A DNA stretch of 64,000 nucleotides from Bifidobacterium parmae (GCF_002860365.1 NZ_NMWT01000025.1:99252-163251), one strand, 5' to 3'; positions 38,901-47,687 are shown, counted from the first letter of the stretch. Translations and numbers: made by a program. The notes: a model not told the origin generated them from the letters alone.

Positions 38901-39153
38901 CCAATGTTCCGTGCGTCTCCCGATCACGATGAGCGGATATGGGGATGAAGGCATCGACGCGCTGATCAGGGAGCTGGAGCTCGGGTGCGGTGACGAAACG
39001 ATGATGTGGAGGGAGTCGCCATGGCTCGCGGGGAAGCTCGCCGTCTTTCTTGAGGAGGAAGCGGACAGCGGCCTCAGGACTTCGCTGAATGGTTTCGTCG
39101 TCCGGTACGACCGTCATGCCGGATTGTCCGTGGAGCGCGAGGCCAACAGGTAG
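35980..39153 (+). CDS. cas3: CRISPR-associated helicase/nuclease Cas3 (type I-E)
   Basis: 1057-residue fusion of an HD nuclease and SF2 helicase, the enzyme that degrades DNA marked by Cascade. HD nuclease motif AGAHDIGKGTPVFQ near residue 80, then HHGT. Helicase motifs: Walker A APMGEGKTEAAL near 350, DECH box VVIDECHAYD near 505, SATLP near 535, and motif VI QRLGRVHR near 770. A Ser/Arg-rich linker follows the ATLP region. Start ATG 35980 overlaps the SWIM gene stop. Longer than E. coli Cas3 (888). Full set of catalytic motifs, so probably active. Confidence 0.95.
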   Translation: MTMMMDDGELSLSDGARLLWGKTDRLDGSRWLPLYVHMADSIGMAERLWDHWIPDGTKAVLSRDLADESLARRVYLMLAGAHDIGKGTPVFQSKPIRFDLSADGSPASLAWLPERAGLPIRDFSNPTHPSHPIAGQIILERHLATAYKWSSDVARSYGSVVGGHHGTPPDGHRLDEARLGEPLRMGWDDAAKNLWEPVQHELLEFVIRRAGLSPDDMALLGKRRLEASSEALLTGAVIMADWMASNSDEDMFPLIAVPGTLSGFGETQDDDVRSWDGLRHRADRAWRTMHLCAPWHPVANDLHMDGPMLDEWFRSRFSLPQGASPRPVQREAVSIAARTDDPGLMIIEAPMGEGKTEAALAVAELLAQRSGRGGVCIALPTMATTDAMFGRAHAWIDALPMELGADGKTVWLAHGKAQLNEEFRGIIAASRRMVSAWSSIDMEEETRHGASFPETVVSEWMWGRKKGVLANFLVCTVDQVLMGALQMKHVVLRQLALANKVVVIDECHAYDAYMQEYLKRILEWLGGFRTPVILLSATLPERQRKEMAEAYLRGRESGGRANVPSLTQDGGAQRPARYRRRSRSRSGAVASNANAADSGSSVAEASDSGVSCDEAYPLITYSSGGRLRMQAVEPSGRALRVTCRVMPDDDDSLISLLDGLLRDGGCIGVICDTVPRAQHVAALLSERYGDEHIRLTHARFMDMDRMDNERELRELLGPRSTSANGRRPERLIVVGTQVLEQSLDIDFDALVTDIAPVDLLMQRLGRVHRHVRGANQQDRPMPLRAASCHIRGIAEWDAGIPRFDGGVRTVYEEASLLETLGVLGLGTPESSMEASLPKDIASTVRRAYGGHAGEAIPEAWHEPYAKAVASRADTQAKKRERARHYRIKSLRDMTGEEETLVDWFKTTAIDDADGDKGQRAVRDTQETVEVMLLRRHGDSIRLLPWVEDARHGIGPGAEVPTDSVPDDRLALLISQCSVRLPITMSGYGDEGIDALIRELELGCGDETMMWRESPWLAGKLAVFLEEEADSGLRTSLNGFVVRYDRHAGLSVEREANR

Positions 39154-39277
39154 GTCGCTGCCGCCGAGGAAGATGGAATCGTCCCCTCCAAGGGGGTGAC
39201 CCGGTGAATGGGCGAGATTATGTGTGGTTCCTCATCGATATGGGGATATGTTTACTACATTATCTCGCTCTTTCACG

Positions 39278-39306
39278 TTGACTTGTGCGTGAGGATGAAT
39301 TACCCT
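39278..39306 (+). promoter_or_regulatory. Candidate promoter for the Cascade operon
   Basis: TTGACT (39278-39283) and TACCCT (39301-39306) with 17-nt spacing, in the 218-bp gap between cas3 and casA. If used, transcription would start near 39313, making the GTG at 39285 an unlikely start for casA and favouring ATG 39372. cas3 and Cascade could then be expressed separately. Confidence 0.5.
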
Positions 39307-39371
39307 TAAATATGTCGCAGCCAGCCCGAGGAGTCGTCATCGAAGACGGCGGGAAGGATCGGTGGAATACC

Positions 39372-41072
39372 ATGACCGGCGATTCTCATGTAAGAGGCTT
39401 CAACCTTCTTGATGAGCCTTGGATGCCGTGTGTGTTTGCGGATGGCGGTATCAGGGAACTCTCCATACGTGACGTTTTCCGTGATGCCCCGCGTATCCGT
39501 TCGATCTCCGGCGATCTCCCGCAGCAGACCGTGCCGCTGGAACGCCTGTTGCTGGCGATGCTGTATTGCGCGTACTGCGATCCGGAAGCCGGTCGTGGGC
39601 GGATGAGGGACCTATGGAGAGGATTGTGGGAAGACGGGGCATTCGATATGAATCCTCTCGAAGACTACTTCAGTGAGTTCCATGACCGGTTCTACCTGCT
39701 GGATCCGGAGCGTCCCTTCTATCAGGTTCCCGGATTGACATACGGCGGCAAGAAGGAGCATGACCCCATCGGCGAGATGATCGCGGACGTGCCGAAACCG
39801 GACAAGTTCCTGTTCTCCATGCGGTCGTCCGAATCATTGGAGTCCATCGATCTCGCCCAAGCGGCCCGTTGCCTCGTGTTCCTGCAGGCGTACGACACCG
39901 CCGGCATCAAGACGCCGGTGGTCGGCAACACGCATGTCAACAAAGGGAAAGTATACGCGCCCAAAGGCATGGCGGGCACCGGATGGCTGGGTGTCCTGGG
40001 GCCGGTGACGGTCGAGGGAGACAATCTGTTCCGAACGCTGATGCTGAACTGGTGCCTGTATGATGCCGGGAACGCTTCGGTGAGGATGTTCGGCAACGAG
40101 GATGATGTGCCTCCATGGGAGTTCGAGGAGTCGTCGGGCCCCGATATTACGGTGCGCACATCCTTCACCGGCCCGGTGGACGCGCTGACCTTCCAGTCCC
40201 GGCGGCTGCGGTTGGTGCCGAATGAGGACGGCAGCCGCATCATCGGCATCGTGAACTGCTATGGCGACGTCATCGCGCCATACAACACCGACGAATGCGA
40301 GAAGATGACGGCTTGGCGTCTCAGTGTGCCGCAGCAGAAGAAACTCGGCCTGTCCTCCCCGCCGCTCATGCCGGTCACCCATGATGCAGGCAAGGCGCTT
40401 TGGCGTGGTCTGGCCCCTATGGTCGCGGTGGGCGAATCGGATCTGCGTCCCGGCGTCGTCCGATGGGTCGAGGAGCTGCAACGCGAAGGTTGCCTGGACG
40501 TCGGAGCCCACCTGCTGTCGGTGTTCTCCATCCGTGCCCAGGGCATGACCTACGGCACCCAGAGCAGTGTGTACGAGACCGGGATCGATGACGTACTGCA
40601 GCTGCCGTTGGCCTTCGCCCGCAAGGATTACGCGGCCATCGGCGCCGCCGTGCATGTCATCGGCAAGACACGTGAAGCCGTGGATGTCATGCTGACGAAC
40701 TACGTGCATAATCTGCGGTCGGCAGCCGGGAACCGTATGGCCGGCGGACGGTCGCAAGCGGCTTCGGAACGTGTCAGGAAAGACGCCTATGCGCGTCTCG
40801 ACGGATTGTTCCGCGATCGACTGGCCGGCTTCACCCCGGACAAAGACTATGAAACCTACCGTGACGAATGGCTCGACGACGTGCATCGCATGCTGCTCGC
40901 CATCGGAAGCGATTATCTGTCCGACAGCAGCGTATTGGCGTTCGACGAGCACGACACGGGTCGTATGGGCATGATGACCGCCGCTCGCGCGCGGTCGCTG
41001 TTCCTGGGCGGACTGAACAAGACCTTGGGCAGACTGTCCGCGAATGCCGCGGCGGACAAGAAAGGAGCATGA
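39372..41072 (+). CDS. casA: Cascade large subunit Cse1/CasA
   Basis: Cas8e large subunit of type I-E Cascade, which recognises the PAM and recruits Cas3. The N-terminal FNLLDEPWMPCVFADG is the family hallmark, and further segments (QQTVPLERLLLAMLY, FYLLDPERPFYQVPG, KTPVVGNTHVNKG) agree with Cse1. From ATG 39372 it has 566 residues. Starts at 39312 or GTG 39285 would overlap the candidate promoter. The last codons overlap the casB region, with the stop TGA 41070-41072. Confidence 0.93.
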   Translation: MTGDSHVRGFNLLDEPWMPCVFADGGIRELSIRDVFRDAPRIRSISGDLPQQTVPLERLLLAMLYCAYCDPEAGRGRMRDLWRGLWEDGAFDMNPLEDYFSEFHDRFYLLDPERPFYQVPGLTYGGKKEHDPIGEMIADVPKPDKFLFSMRSSESLESIDLAQAARCLVFLQAYDTAGIKTPVVGNTHVNKGKVYAPKGMAGTGWLGVLGPVTVEGDNLFRTLMLNWCLYDAGNASVRMFGNEDDVPPWEFEESSGPDITVRTSFTGPVDALTFQSRRLRLVPNEDGSRIIGIVNCYGDVIAPYNTDECEKMTAWRLSVPQQKKLGLSSPPLMPVTHDAGKALWRGLAPMVAVGESDLRPGVVRWVEELQREGCLDVGAHLLSVFSIRAQGMTYGTQSSVYETGIDDVLQLPLAFARKDYAAIGAAVHVIGKTREAVDVMLTNYVHNLRSAAGNRMAGGRSQAASERVRKDAYARLDGLFRDRLAGFTPDKDYETYRDEWLDDVHRMLLAIGSDYLSDSSVLAFDEHDTGRMGMMTAARARSLFLGGLNKTLGRLSANAAADKKGA

Positions 41073-41074
41073 CG

Positions 41075-41713
41075 ATGAGACGATACTTCTCCCGTGACGT
41101 GGCGGGAAAACTAGGGTACTTCGTCAATCGCAGGATCTTCAAACTCCAGAACGAGTACACCAAGCGGGACGGAGGAACGCCGGAATCCCGTGCCGCGCTC
41201 GCCAGACTGCGCCGTGACCTCGATGGGGGAGCGCCGGCATGGATGACGGTCGGTTCGGATCTGTTCGAAGGCTGGGGGCGATCGTTGCCTTCCGGAGAGG
41301 AGGATCCCGCCGCGGTCCGCGCGGCGAGGGCTGCGATGGAACTGTATGCGTGCCATCAGCAGTCCAGACGTCATGGGGTCGCGCAGGACGCGAAGGATGC
41401 CGACAAGATCCGCATGACCTTCGGCCGCGCATGTCGCCTCATCGATCCCGACATGGAACATGCGAAAGGCGTCCGCCGCCGTCTTTCCGCCGCCGAAGCG
41501 GCACCGGACTTCAACGGCGTGGTGCGCAGCGTGCGTGCGCTGATCATGCTGATGCGGTCGGCCGGCGACGGGACGATCACACTCGATTACCGCTCCCTGG
41601 CCCAGGACCTCTATCAGATCCAATTCCCGGAAGCCTGCAGCGAGGTGTTCCAGCGTTGGAGCATGGACTACTACTCCGGCACCGGTGCGACGACGCAGCG
41701 CCACGACGCCTGA
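41075..41713 (+). CDS. casB: Cascade small subunit Cse2/CasB
   Basis: 212-residue small subunit that binds the displaced strand in type I-E Cascade. Helical, charged; family-like segments are DLFEGWGRSLPSGEED near the N-terminal third, ACHQQSRRHG and QDLYQIQFPEACSEVFQRWS near the end. ATG 41075 is preferred because AAAGGAG ends 7 nt upstream. ATG 41069 is an overlapping alternative that would leave 2 nt. Confidence 0.9.
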   Translation: MRRYFSRDVAGKLGYFVNRRIFKLQNEYTKRDGGTPESRAALARLRRDLDGGAPAWMTVGSDLFEGWGRSLPSGEEDPAAVRAARAAMELYACHQQSRRHGVAQDAKDADKIRMTFGRACRLIDPDMEHAKGVRRRLSAAEAAPDFNGVVRSVRALIMLMRSAGDGTITLDYRSLAQDLYQIQFPEACSEVFQRWSMDYYSGTGATTQRHDA

Positions 41714-41779
41714 ATCGTCGATCGAAGCTCTCCGAAACCCAACGACAACCGAACGAAAACACTCGAAGGAAGGACCACC

Positions 41780-42916
41780 ATGTACATCGACCTGTACGAC
41801 CTGCAGAACGTGCCGCCGAGCAACATCAACCGCGACGACACCGGCAGCCCGAAGACCGCCCATTACGGCGGCACGCTGCGCTCGCGAGTCTCCTCGCAGG
41901 CATGGAAGCGCGCCATACGCGAAATGTTCAAGGACCTGCTGGATTCCAGCCGGCTCGGCGTGCGCACCAAGGGCGCGGTCTCTCTGATCCGCGACGCGAT
42001 CGTCGCCAAGAGGCCCGATCTCGCCGATGACGCGGAGTCATTGGCGCAATACGCGCTGAAGGCGACCGGCGTCGACGTCAAGGAATCGGATCGTGCCGGC
42101 AAGGACAAAGGCACTTTGTCCACCGAATATCTGATCTTCATCGCGTACCGTGAGATCGAGCGGCTGGCCGACGTGGCGATCGGATGGCATGATTCCGGAA
42201 CCGATGTATCGGGCAAACCGTCCGCCGCGATGAAGAAGGAGGTCGGAGCGGTGTTCCATGGCGTCCAGGCCGTCGACATCGCCCTGTTCGGCCGTATGCT
42301 CGCCGACGCCCCCGACCTCAACACCGACGCCTCTGCGCAGGTCGCCCACGCGATCTCCGTGGACACGATCACCCCCGAATACGATTACTTCACCGCCGTC
42401 GACGACTGCGCTTCGGACGACAACGCCGGCGCCGCCATGATCGACACCGTCGGATTCAACTCGTCCACGCTGTACCGGTACGCGACGTTGGACGTCGACT
42501 CGCTGTACGAGCAGCTGCGGGACGTGACGGCCACCGTCGAAGGCGCGGCGGCGTTCGTCGAGGCGTTCATCCGCTCCATGCCGACCGGCAAGCAGAACTC
42601 CTTCGCCAACCGCACGTTGCCGGGGACATGTGTGGTGGCGCTGCGGGACACCCAGCCGATCAACGTCGTGGACGCATTCGAGGACCCCGTCCGAGGCGAG
42701 GCCGGATCGTCGATCTCCCGTCAGGCCGCCGTGCGACTCGGCCGCAAGCTCAAGCTCGTTCAGGACGCCTACGGCGAGCAGCCGCTGCAGGCGTGGAACA
42801 TCACCACGGACGAGCCGGTCGCCGAACTTGACGAGGTGAGCGCGCACGTGACGTTCCCCGCTTTGCGATCCGAACTGAAGGAAGCCCTGACGCAGGCGCT
42901 GTCCGGTCGGGAGTGA
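41780..42916 (+). CDS. casC: Cascade backbone subunit Cas7e/CasC
   Basis: 378-residue Cas7e, of which six copies form the crRNA-binding backbone. The start LYDLQNVPPSNINRDDTGSP, with KTAHYGGTLRSRVSSQAWKR shortly after, is the Cse4/Cas7e signature. The RAMP fold continues through FNSSTLYRYATLDVDSL and MPTGKQNSFANRTLPG. ATG 41780 follows GAAGGAAGGACC. It lies in the cascade operon, coupled to cas5 downstream by a few nucleotides. Confidence 0.95.
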   Translation: MYIDLYDLQNVPPSNINRDDTGSPKTAHYGGTLRSRVSSQAWKRAIREMFKDLLDSSRLGVRTKGAVSLIRDAIVAKRPDLADDAESLAQYALKATGVDVKESDRAGKDKGTLSTEYLIFIAYREIERLADVAIGWHDSGTDVSGKPSAAMKKEVGAVFHGVQAVDIALFGRMLADAPDLNTDASAQVAHAISVDTITPEYDYFTAVDDCASDDNAGAAMIDTVGFNSSTLYRYATLDVDSLYEQLRDVTATVEGAAAFVEAFIRSMPTGKQNSFANRTLPGTCVVALRDTQPINVVDAFEDPVRGEAGSSISRQAAVRLGRKLKLVQDAYGEQPLQAWNITTDEPVAELDEVSAHVTFPALRSELKEALTQALSGRE

Positions 42917-42918
42917 CC

Positions 42919-43680
42919 ATGAGCGTATTGCTGTTGCAGCTCGCGGGGCCATTGCAGTCCTGGGGCGATTCATCACGGTTCGTGCGCAGGGAGACCCGCA
43001 CCGAGCCGACGAAAAGCGGGGTGATCGGACTGCTGGCCTGCGCGCAGGGACGTGTCCGCGAGGATCCGATCGAGGATCTGCTGGGCCTGTCGTTCGGCGT
43101 CCGCGTCGAACAACGCGGACGCATCATAACGGATTTCCAGACGGAGAAATCGTTGACCAGGAAACGCAATTCCCGCGAATACGAGAAGACCATGCCGTTG
43201 ACCTACCGGTACTATCTGGCCGATGCGCGGTTCCTGGTCGCATTGGGGGCGGAGCGATCCGTGCTCGAAGCGCTCGACCAGGCGCTGCGGTCGCCCCGAT
43301 GGCCGCTGTATCTGGGCCGGCGGTCCTGCCCACCCGCGTTCCCCGTCGCCTTGGGCATCCACGATGAGTATGACGATGTCCGTCAGGCGCTGGAACGGGA
43401 GCCGTGGCGTGCCTCGGCATGGTACCGACGCCGATACCCGGACCAGACGTTGGAGATCGTGTGCGACGCGTCCGAGGACGAACCGTCCGCGACGCAGGCG
43501 GATCTGCCGGTGACGTTCAGCCAGACGGATCGGCGGTACGCGGGACGGGCGGTCCATCGCTACCGGATCGACAATCCCGGAACCGGGGGAGGGGCGCATG
43601 GGACGGCGACCCGGGGGACGTCCTCCGCCCCGCCGACCTTCGACGTCACCGGTGCCGACGACCCCATGAACTTCGCATAG
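42919..43680 (+). CDS. casD: Cascade subunit Cas5e/CasD
   Basis: 253-residue Cas5e, which caps the crRNA 5' handle. RAMP features: start MSVLLLQLAGPLQSWGDSSR followed by RETRTEPTKSGVIGLLACAQ, the Cas5e N-terminal pattern, and a glycine-rich YLGRRSCPPAFP near the centre. ATG 42919 has GGAG 5 nt upstream. A GTG two codons earlier overlaps the casC stop. Confidence 0.93.
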   Translation: MSVLLLQLAGPLQSWGDSSRFVRRETRTEPTKSGVIGLLACAQGRVREDPIEDLLGLSFGVRVEQRGRIITDFQTEKSLTRKRNSREYEKTMPLTYRYYLADARFLVALGAERSVLEALDQALRSPRWPLYLGRRSCPPAFPVALGIHDEYDDVRQALEREPWRASAWYRRRYPDQTLEIVCDASEDEPSATQADLPVTFSQTDRRYAGRAVHRYRIDNPGTGGGAHGTATRGTSSAPPTFDVTGADDPMNFA

Positions 43681-43691
43681 GAGCCACCATC

Positions 43692-44396
43692 ATGTTCATT
43701 TCACGTGTGCCATTGAACATGGCCAGAGAATGTGCAAGACAGCTGATCGCATCGCCGTACCGCACCCATGCCGCGGTGGAGAGCGCATTCCCTCCCGATG
43801 CGGTCCGCGACGACGAGGAAGGCCGCATCCTGTGGCGGTTGGACAATCTGGCGCAGGACCATAGCATCTGGCTGTACGTGGTCAGTCCGGAGGCCCCCGA
43901 TCTCACCCATATCGTCGAACAGGCCGGATGGCCGATGCACGTGCAGTGGGAAAGCAAGGACTACACGCCGTTGCTGTCGCGCATCGCGGTCGGGCAGCAC
44001 TGGCGGTTCCGTCTGCGGGCGAATCCGGTGCGCAGGGCCCGCGTCGACAAAGGCCGCAAGCCCAAGGCGAACGGTGAAGGCATCGTCGGCAAACTCCAGG
44101 GCCATGTCACCGTCGGCCAGCAGCGCGACTGGCTGATCTCCCGTGCACAGGCGCATGGCTTCGCCATTCTTCCCGATGACAACGGCGACCCCTCGGTGAT
44201 CGTCAGCCAGCGGCACCGGGAACGGTTCACGCGCGAAGGCCGCACGGTGACCCTGACCACCGCGGTGTTCGACGGCAGGCTCGTGGTGACCGACGCCGAC
44301 CTGTTCCGTCATGCGCTCTGCCACGGCATCGGCCGGGCGAAGGGGTTCGGATGCGGCCTGCTGACCGTGGCTCCCATCCGGGAGCCGGAGGCATGA
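43692..44396 (+). CDS. casE: crRNA-processing endoribonuclease Cas6e/CasE
   Basis: 234-residue Cas6e, which cuts the pre-crRNA within the repeat hairpin. Starts MFISRVPLNMARECARQL, and has the RAMP glycine loop GIGRAKGFGCGLLTV near the C-terminus plus a lysine/arginine-rich central part (KGRKPKANGEGIVGKLQG). A catalytic His is expected near the N-terminus; SPYRTHAAVES contains a candidate. The 11-bp gap to casD and overlap with cas1 place it in the operon. Confidence 0.92.
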   Translation: MFISRVPLNMARECARQLIASPYRTHAAVESAFPPDAVRDDEEGRILWRLDNLAQDHSIWLYVVSPEAPDLTHIVEQAGWPMHVQWESKDYTPLLSRIAVGQHWRFRLRANPVRRARVDKGRKPKANGEGIVGKLQGHVTVGQQRDWLISRAQAHGFAILPDDNGDPSVIVSQRHRERFTREGRTVTLTTAVFDGRLVVTDADLFRHALCHGIGRAKGFGCGLLTVAPIREPEA

Positions 44397-45364
44397 GCGC
44401 CGGGCGGCGGGTCCCCGGCACTCCGCCTCCCGAACTCGGCGAACTCGTGCGAGCCGAAGACCGTCTCTCGTTCGCATACTTCGAACACTGCGTGATCAAC
44501 CGGGCGGACAACGCCATCACCGTCACCGATGAGACGGGGACGATGCACGTCCCCGCGGCGACGCTGAGCGTGCTGATGTTGGGACCGGGGGCATCGGTCA
44601 CCCACCAGGCGATGACGGTGATCGGGGAGAACGGCGCCACCGTGATCTGGGTGGGGGAGCGCGGCGTGCGCATGTACGCGTTCGGCAAGCCCCTGACCCA
44701 TTCGTCCGCGCTGCTGCAGCGGCAGGCACGAATGGTGTCGAACACGAGATCGAGGCTTGCGGTGGCGCGGAGGATGTACCAGATGCGCTTCCCCGACGAG
44801 GACGTCAGCCGGCTGACCATGCAGCAGCTGCGTGGGCGCGAAGGGGCGCGCGTCCGCCGCGTATACCGCGAATGTTCGGCGCGCACCGGTGTGGCATGGG
44901 ACAAGCGGACGTACGACCATGACGACTTCGAAGCGGGCAACGAGATCAACAAGGCCCTCTCCGCGGCGCACACCTGCCTGTACGGATTGGCCCATGCGGC
45001 GATCGTCGCGCTCGGATGCTCCCCCGGACTGGGATTCGTGCACGTCGGTCACGAACGGTCGTTCGTCTACGACGTCGCGGACCTGTACAAGGCGGAACTG
45101 TCCATTCCGGTCGCGTTCGAAACGGCCGCGGCGCAGCCGGACGACATCGGCTCCGTCACGCGCCGGCGGATGCGGGACGCCGTCTACGATCTGTCGATCA
45201 TGAAACGCATGGTGCGCGACATCCGCGGTCTGCTCACGGAAGGATCTCCCGTCGATGACGAGACCGGAGAAGACCATGTGGGACTTTGGGACGGCAAGGA
45301 CGGCGAAGTGGCCGCCGGCGTCTCCTACGGGGCCGATGAGTTCACGGACGATGACGAATGGTGA
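44393..45364 (+). CDS. cas1: CRISPR integrase Cas1 (type I-E)
   Basis: 323-residue Cas1, the integrase that with Cas2 adds spacers. The active-site Glu is in LRGREGARVR near residue 150. The following His and Asp are in GFVHVGHERSFVYDVADLYK near residue 220. ATG 44393 overlaps the casE stop by 4 nt (ATGA). The C-terminal extension is acidic (DEFTDDDEW). All catalytic residues are present, so adaptation is probably functional, although the array is about 11-14 kb away. Confidence 0.95.
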   Translation: MSAGRRVPGTPPPELGELVRAEDRLSFAYFEHCVINRADNAITVTDETGTMHVPAATLSVLMLGPGASVTHQAMTVIGENGATVIWVGERGVRMYAFGKPLTHSSALLQRQARMVSNTRSRLAVARRMYQMRFPDEDVSRLTMQQLRGREGARVRRVYRECSARTGVAWDKRTYDHDDFEAGNEINKALSAAHTCLYGLAHAAIVALGCSPGLGFVHVGHERSFVYDVADLYKAELSIPVAFETAAAQPDDIGSVTRRRMRDAVYDLSIMKRMVRDIRGLLTEGSPVDDETGEDHVGLWDGKDGEVAAGVSYGADEFTDDDEW

Positions 45365-45385
45365 CACCGCGAGGAGGCGGTCGCA

Positions 45386-45739
45386 ATGGTCGTAATAGTG
45401 TTGACGGCGTGCCCCACGGGGCTGCGCGGGGATCTGACACGATGGTTGCTGGAGATATCCGCCGGCGTATTCGTCGGGCACGTGAGCGCGAAGGTGCGCG
45501 ACCGCCTTTGGGAACGGATCGTCGACCTGATCCGTGATGGCCGCGCGATCATGGTGTATTCCGCCCGCAACGAGCAGCACTTCGCCTTCCGCGTGCATCG
45601 CGCCGATTGGGTTCCAGAGGACTGCGACGGGCTGGAACTTATCAAACGTCCCGCGAATCGGAGGCAGGCCGAAAGCGGTTCGCGACGGACCGGATGGAGC
45701 AATGCCAGCAAATGGAGGGCCGCACGAAAATACGGCTGA
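45386..45739 (+). CDS. cas2: CRISPR-associated Cas2 (type I-E)
   Basis: 117-residue Cas2e of the CasABCD-type (E. coli Cas2) class, starting MVVIVLTACPTGLRGDLTRW. It forms the structural core of the Cas1-Cas2 integration complex. Family segments: LEISAGVFVGHVSAKVRDRLWE and MVYSARNEQHFAFRVH. It follows cas1 by 21 bp and ends the cas operon. A basic C-terminal tail makes it longer than E. coli Cas2 (94). Confidence 0.94.
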   Translation: MVVIVLTACPTGLRGDLTRWLLEISAGVFVGHVSAKVRDRLWERIVDLIRDGRAIMVYSARNEQHFAFRVHRADWVPEDCDGLELIKRPANRRQAESGSRRTGWSNASKWRAARKYG

Positions 45740-45814
45740 GAACCGCGAGGAACGGATAAGATGGCGTAAAGTATCATGCAGCCGTCAATGAAGTGCTATG
45801 AAGGAGCAGCAACA

Positions 45815-46291
45815 ATGCCGAATCGAGCGGAACGTCGCGCCAAGGCCAAAGCCGACCGCAGGGGCAGGGGAGTGCCCTCCCAGTATGATTCCACGCGCGG
45901 CCGCGGCCGGTCGGGCATGATCGACGAATACCAGCTGCAGGAGCGTTCCCGCAGACTGCAGGAGGGCGAGGGCCTGGGGCCGTGGAAGCCGAGCGGCGGC
46001 TCCATCGCCGAGACCGACACCACGATGACCACCAACCCGAACTACCGTAACCCGAAGGCGTTCAAGGCGCCGCATTCGGTGCGCCAGTGGTTCCGCGTGG
46101 GCAGTTGGACGCTCATCGCCCTCGCCATCATCGCGTTCTTCGTGGTCATGTGGCTGCCGAGCGCCGTGCGTCCCATGTGGCTGATCATCACCGTGTCCGC
46201 CGTGTTCATCGTCGGCGTGGTGAGCCTGTTCTTCACCGCCGGGGACTCGAAGCACAATCCGAACCTCGACGAGAACGGCACCGCCGTCTGA
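45815..46291 (+). CDS. Hypothetical membrane protein, 158 residues
   Basis: Start MPNRAERRAKAKADRRGRGV with AAGGAG 9-14 nt upstream (45801-45806). A highly basic N-terminus and a polar middle (NPNYRNPKAFKAPHS) precede two hydrophobic helices (about residues 95-115, TLIALAIIAFFVVMWLPSAV, and 118-138, WLIITVSAVFIVGVVSLFFT) and a short C-terminal tail. No family recognised, but such a protein is common as a small actinobacterial membrane protein. It begins 75 bp after cas2 and likely marks the return to core sequence. Confidence 0.75.
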   Translation: MPNRAERRAKAKADRRGRGVPSQYDSTRGRGRSGMIDEYQLQERSRRLQEGEGLGPWKPSGGSIAETDTTMTTNPNYRNPKAFKAPHSVRQWFRVGSWTLIALAIIAFFVVMWLPSAVRPMWLIITVSAVFIVGVVSLFFTAGDSKHNPNLDENGTAV

Positions 46292-46436
46292 CCCGGCGGG
46301 CGGCCGGGGAGACGCCGCGGCGACGGAACCATGAACACACGCGAAACGCACGACGGAAGTCGTGCGTTTTCCGTATGTCGTGCCGTAAAGTTGGATGTGC
46401 TTGAGTTTTCCGGATGGAAAGAGAGGTAGCAGACCA

Positions 46437-47687
46437 ATGAAGGTTGACATTCTGACCCGCGAATACCCGCCGCACGTCTACGGCGGTGCCGGCGTGCATG
46501 CCGAGGAGCTGTCCAAGGTGCTCGCCGAGCGCGTGGACGTGACCGTGCGCGCGTTCGACGGCCCCCGCGCCGAAGCGGACATCCCCGCCATCCCGAACGC
46601 CGCCGAGGCGAAGGGCTCCCTCAAGGTCGTCGGCTACGATGTGCCCGCCGAACTGAAGGACGCGAACCCCGCGCTGAAGACCTTCGGCGTCGACCTGCAG
46701 ATCGCGAACGACGTGGACGCCGACATCGTGCATGCGCACACCTGGTACGCCTGCCTCGCCGGCTACACGGCGAAGATGCTGCACGGCACGCCGCTCGTCA
46801 TCACCGCGCATTCGCTCGAACCGTTCCGCCCGTGGAAGCGCGAACAGCTCGGCGGCGGCTACAACCTGAGCTCCTGGGCCGAGAAGGACGCCTACGAGCA
46901 CGCCGACCGCGTCATCGCCGTCTCCGGCGGCATGCGCGAGGACATCCTCACCGCGTACCCGAACCTCGACCCGGACAAGGTCGTCGTCGTGTACAACGGC
47001 ATCACCATGTCCGACTTCGCCACTCCGGCGGACGACGATCCGGGCTGGAAGGTGTTCGACCGCTACCACATCGACCGCAGCAAGCCGACCCTGCTGTTCG
47101 TCGGCCGCATCACCCGCCAGAAGGGCCTGCCGTACCTGCTCAAGGCGCTGCACTTCGTCGATCCGGGCATCCAGGTCGTGCTGTGCGCCGGCGCGCCCGA
47201 CACCCCGGAGATCATGGAGGAGGTCAAGAACTCCTTCGCCGAGCTCGACGAGAAGCGCGGCAACATCATCTGGATCGAGGAGATGCTGCCGAAGAACGAG
47301 CTCTCCGCGCTGGAGCACGGCTGCGACGCGTTCATCTGCCCGTCCATCTACGAGCCGCTCGGCATCGTCAACCTCGAGGCCATGGCCTGCGGCCTGCCAG
47401 TCGTCGCCTCCGCCACCGGCGGCATCCCCGAGGTCGTCGTCGACGGCGAGACCGGCTACCTCGTGCCGATCGACCAGCTGCGCGACGGCACCGGCACCCC
47501 CACTAATCCGGACAAGTTCGTGCACGACATGGCCGACGCGATCAACAAGGTCATGTCCGACCCGGAGCTCGCGAAGAAGATGGGCGAGGCCGGCTACGCG
47601 CGCGCCCGTGACGTGTTCAGCTGGGAGTCCATCGCCGACGCCACCGTCAAGGTCTACGAGGACGTCCTCGCCGAACAGAACAAGTAA
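46437..47687 (+). CDS. glgA: Glycogen synthase (GT4 family glycosyltransferase)
   Basis: 416-residue glycosyltransferase with the actinobacterial GlgA/GlgM-like layout. Start MKVDILTREYPPHVYGGAGV, then HAHTWYACLAGY and AHSLEPFRPWKREQLGGGYN. In the C-terminal Rossmann domain are FVGRITRQKGLPYLLKA, CPSIYEPLGIVNLEAMACG (nucleotide-sugar ExxxxxxxE pattern) and ATGGIPEVV. This family uses ADP-glucose (or makes maltose-1-phosphate in some actinobacteria). ATG 46437 has AGAGAGG 10 nt upstream. A terminator follows. Confidence 0.93.
   Translation: MKVDILTREYPPHVYGGAGVHAEELSKVLAERVDVTVRAFDGPRAEADIPAIPNAAEAKGSLKVVGYDVPAELKDANPALKTFGVDLQIANDVDADIVHAHTWYACLAGYTAKMLHGTPLVITAHSLEPFRPWKREQLGGGYNLSSWAEKDAYEHADRVIAVSGGMREDILTAYPNLDPDKVVVVYNGITMSDFATPADDDPGWKVFDRYHIDRSKPTLLFVGRITRQKGLPYLLKALHFVDPGIQVVLCAGAPDTPEIMEEVKNSFAELDEKRGNIIWIEEMLPKNELSALEHGCDAFICPSIYEPLGIVNLEAMACGLPVVASATGGIPEVVVDGETGYLVPIDQLRDGTGTPTNPDKFVHDMADAINKVMSDPELAKKMGEAGYARARDVFSWESIADATVKVYEDVLAEQNK

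Noticed and set aside
39285-39371. casA starting at GTG 39285 or ATG 39312
   Set aside because: Both overlap or abut a good promoter candidate and lack Shine-Dalgarno sites; the family start (FNLLDEPW) begins soon after ATG 39372.
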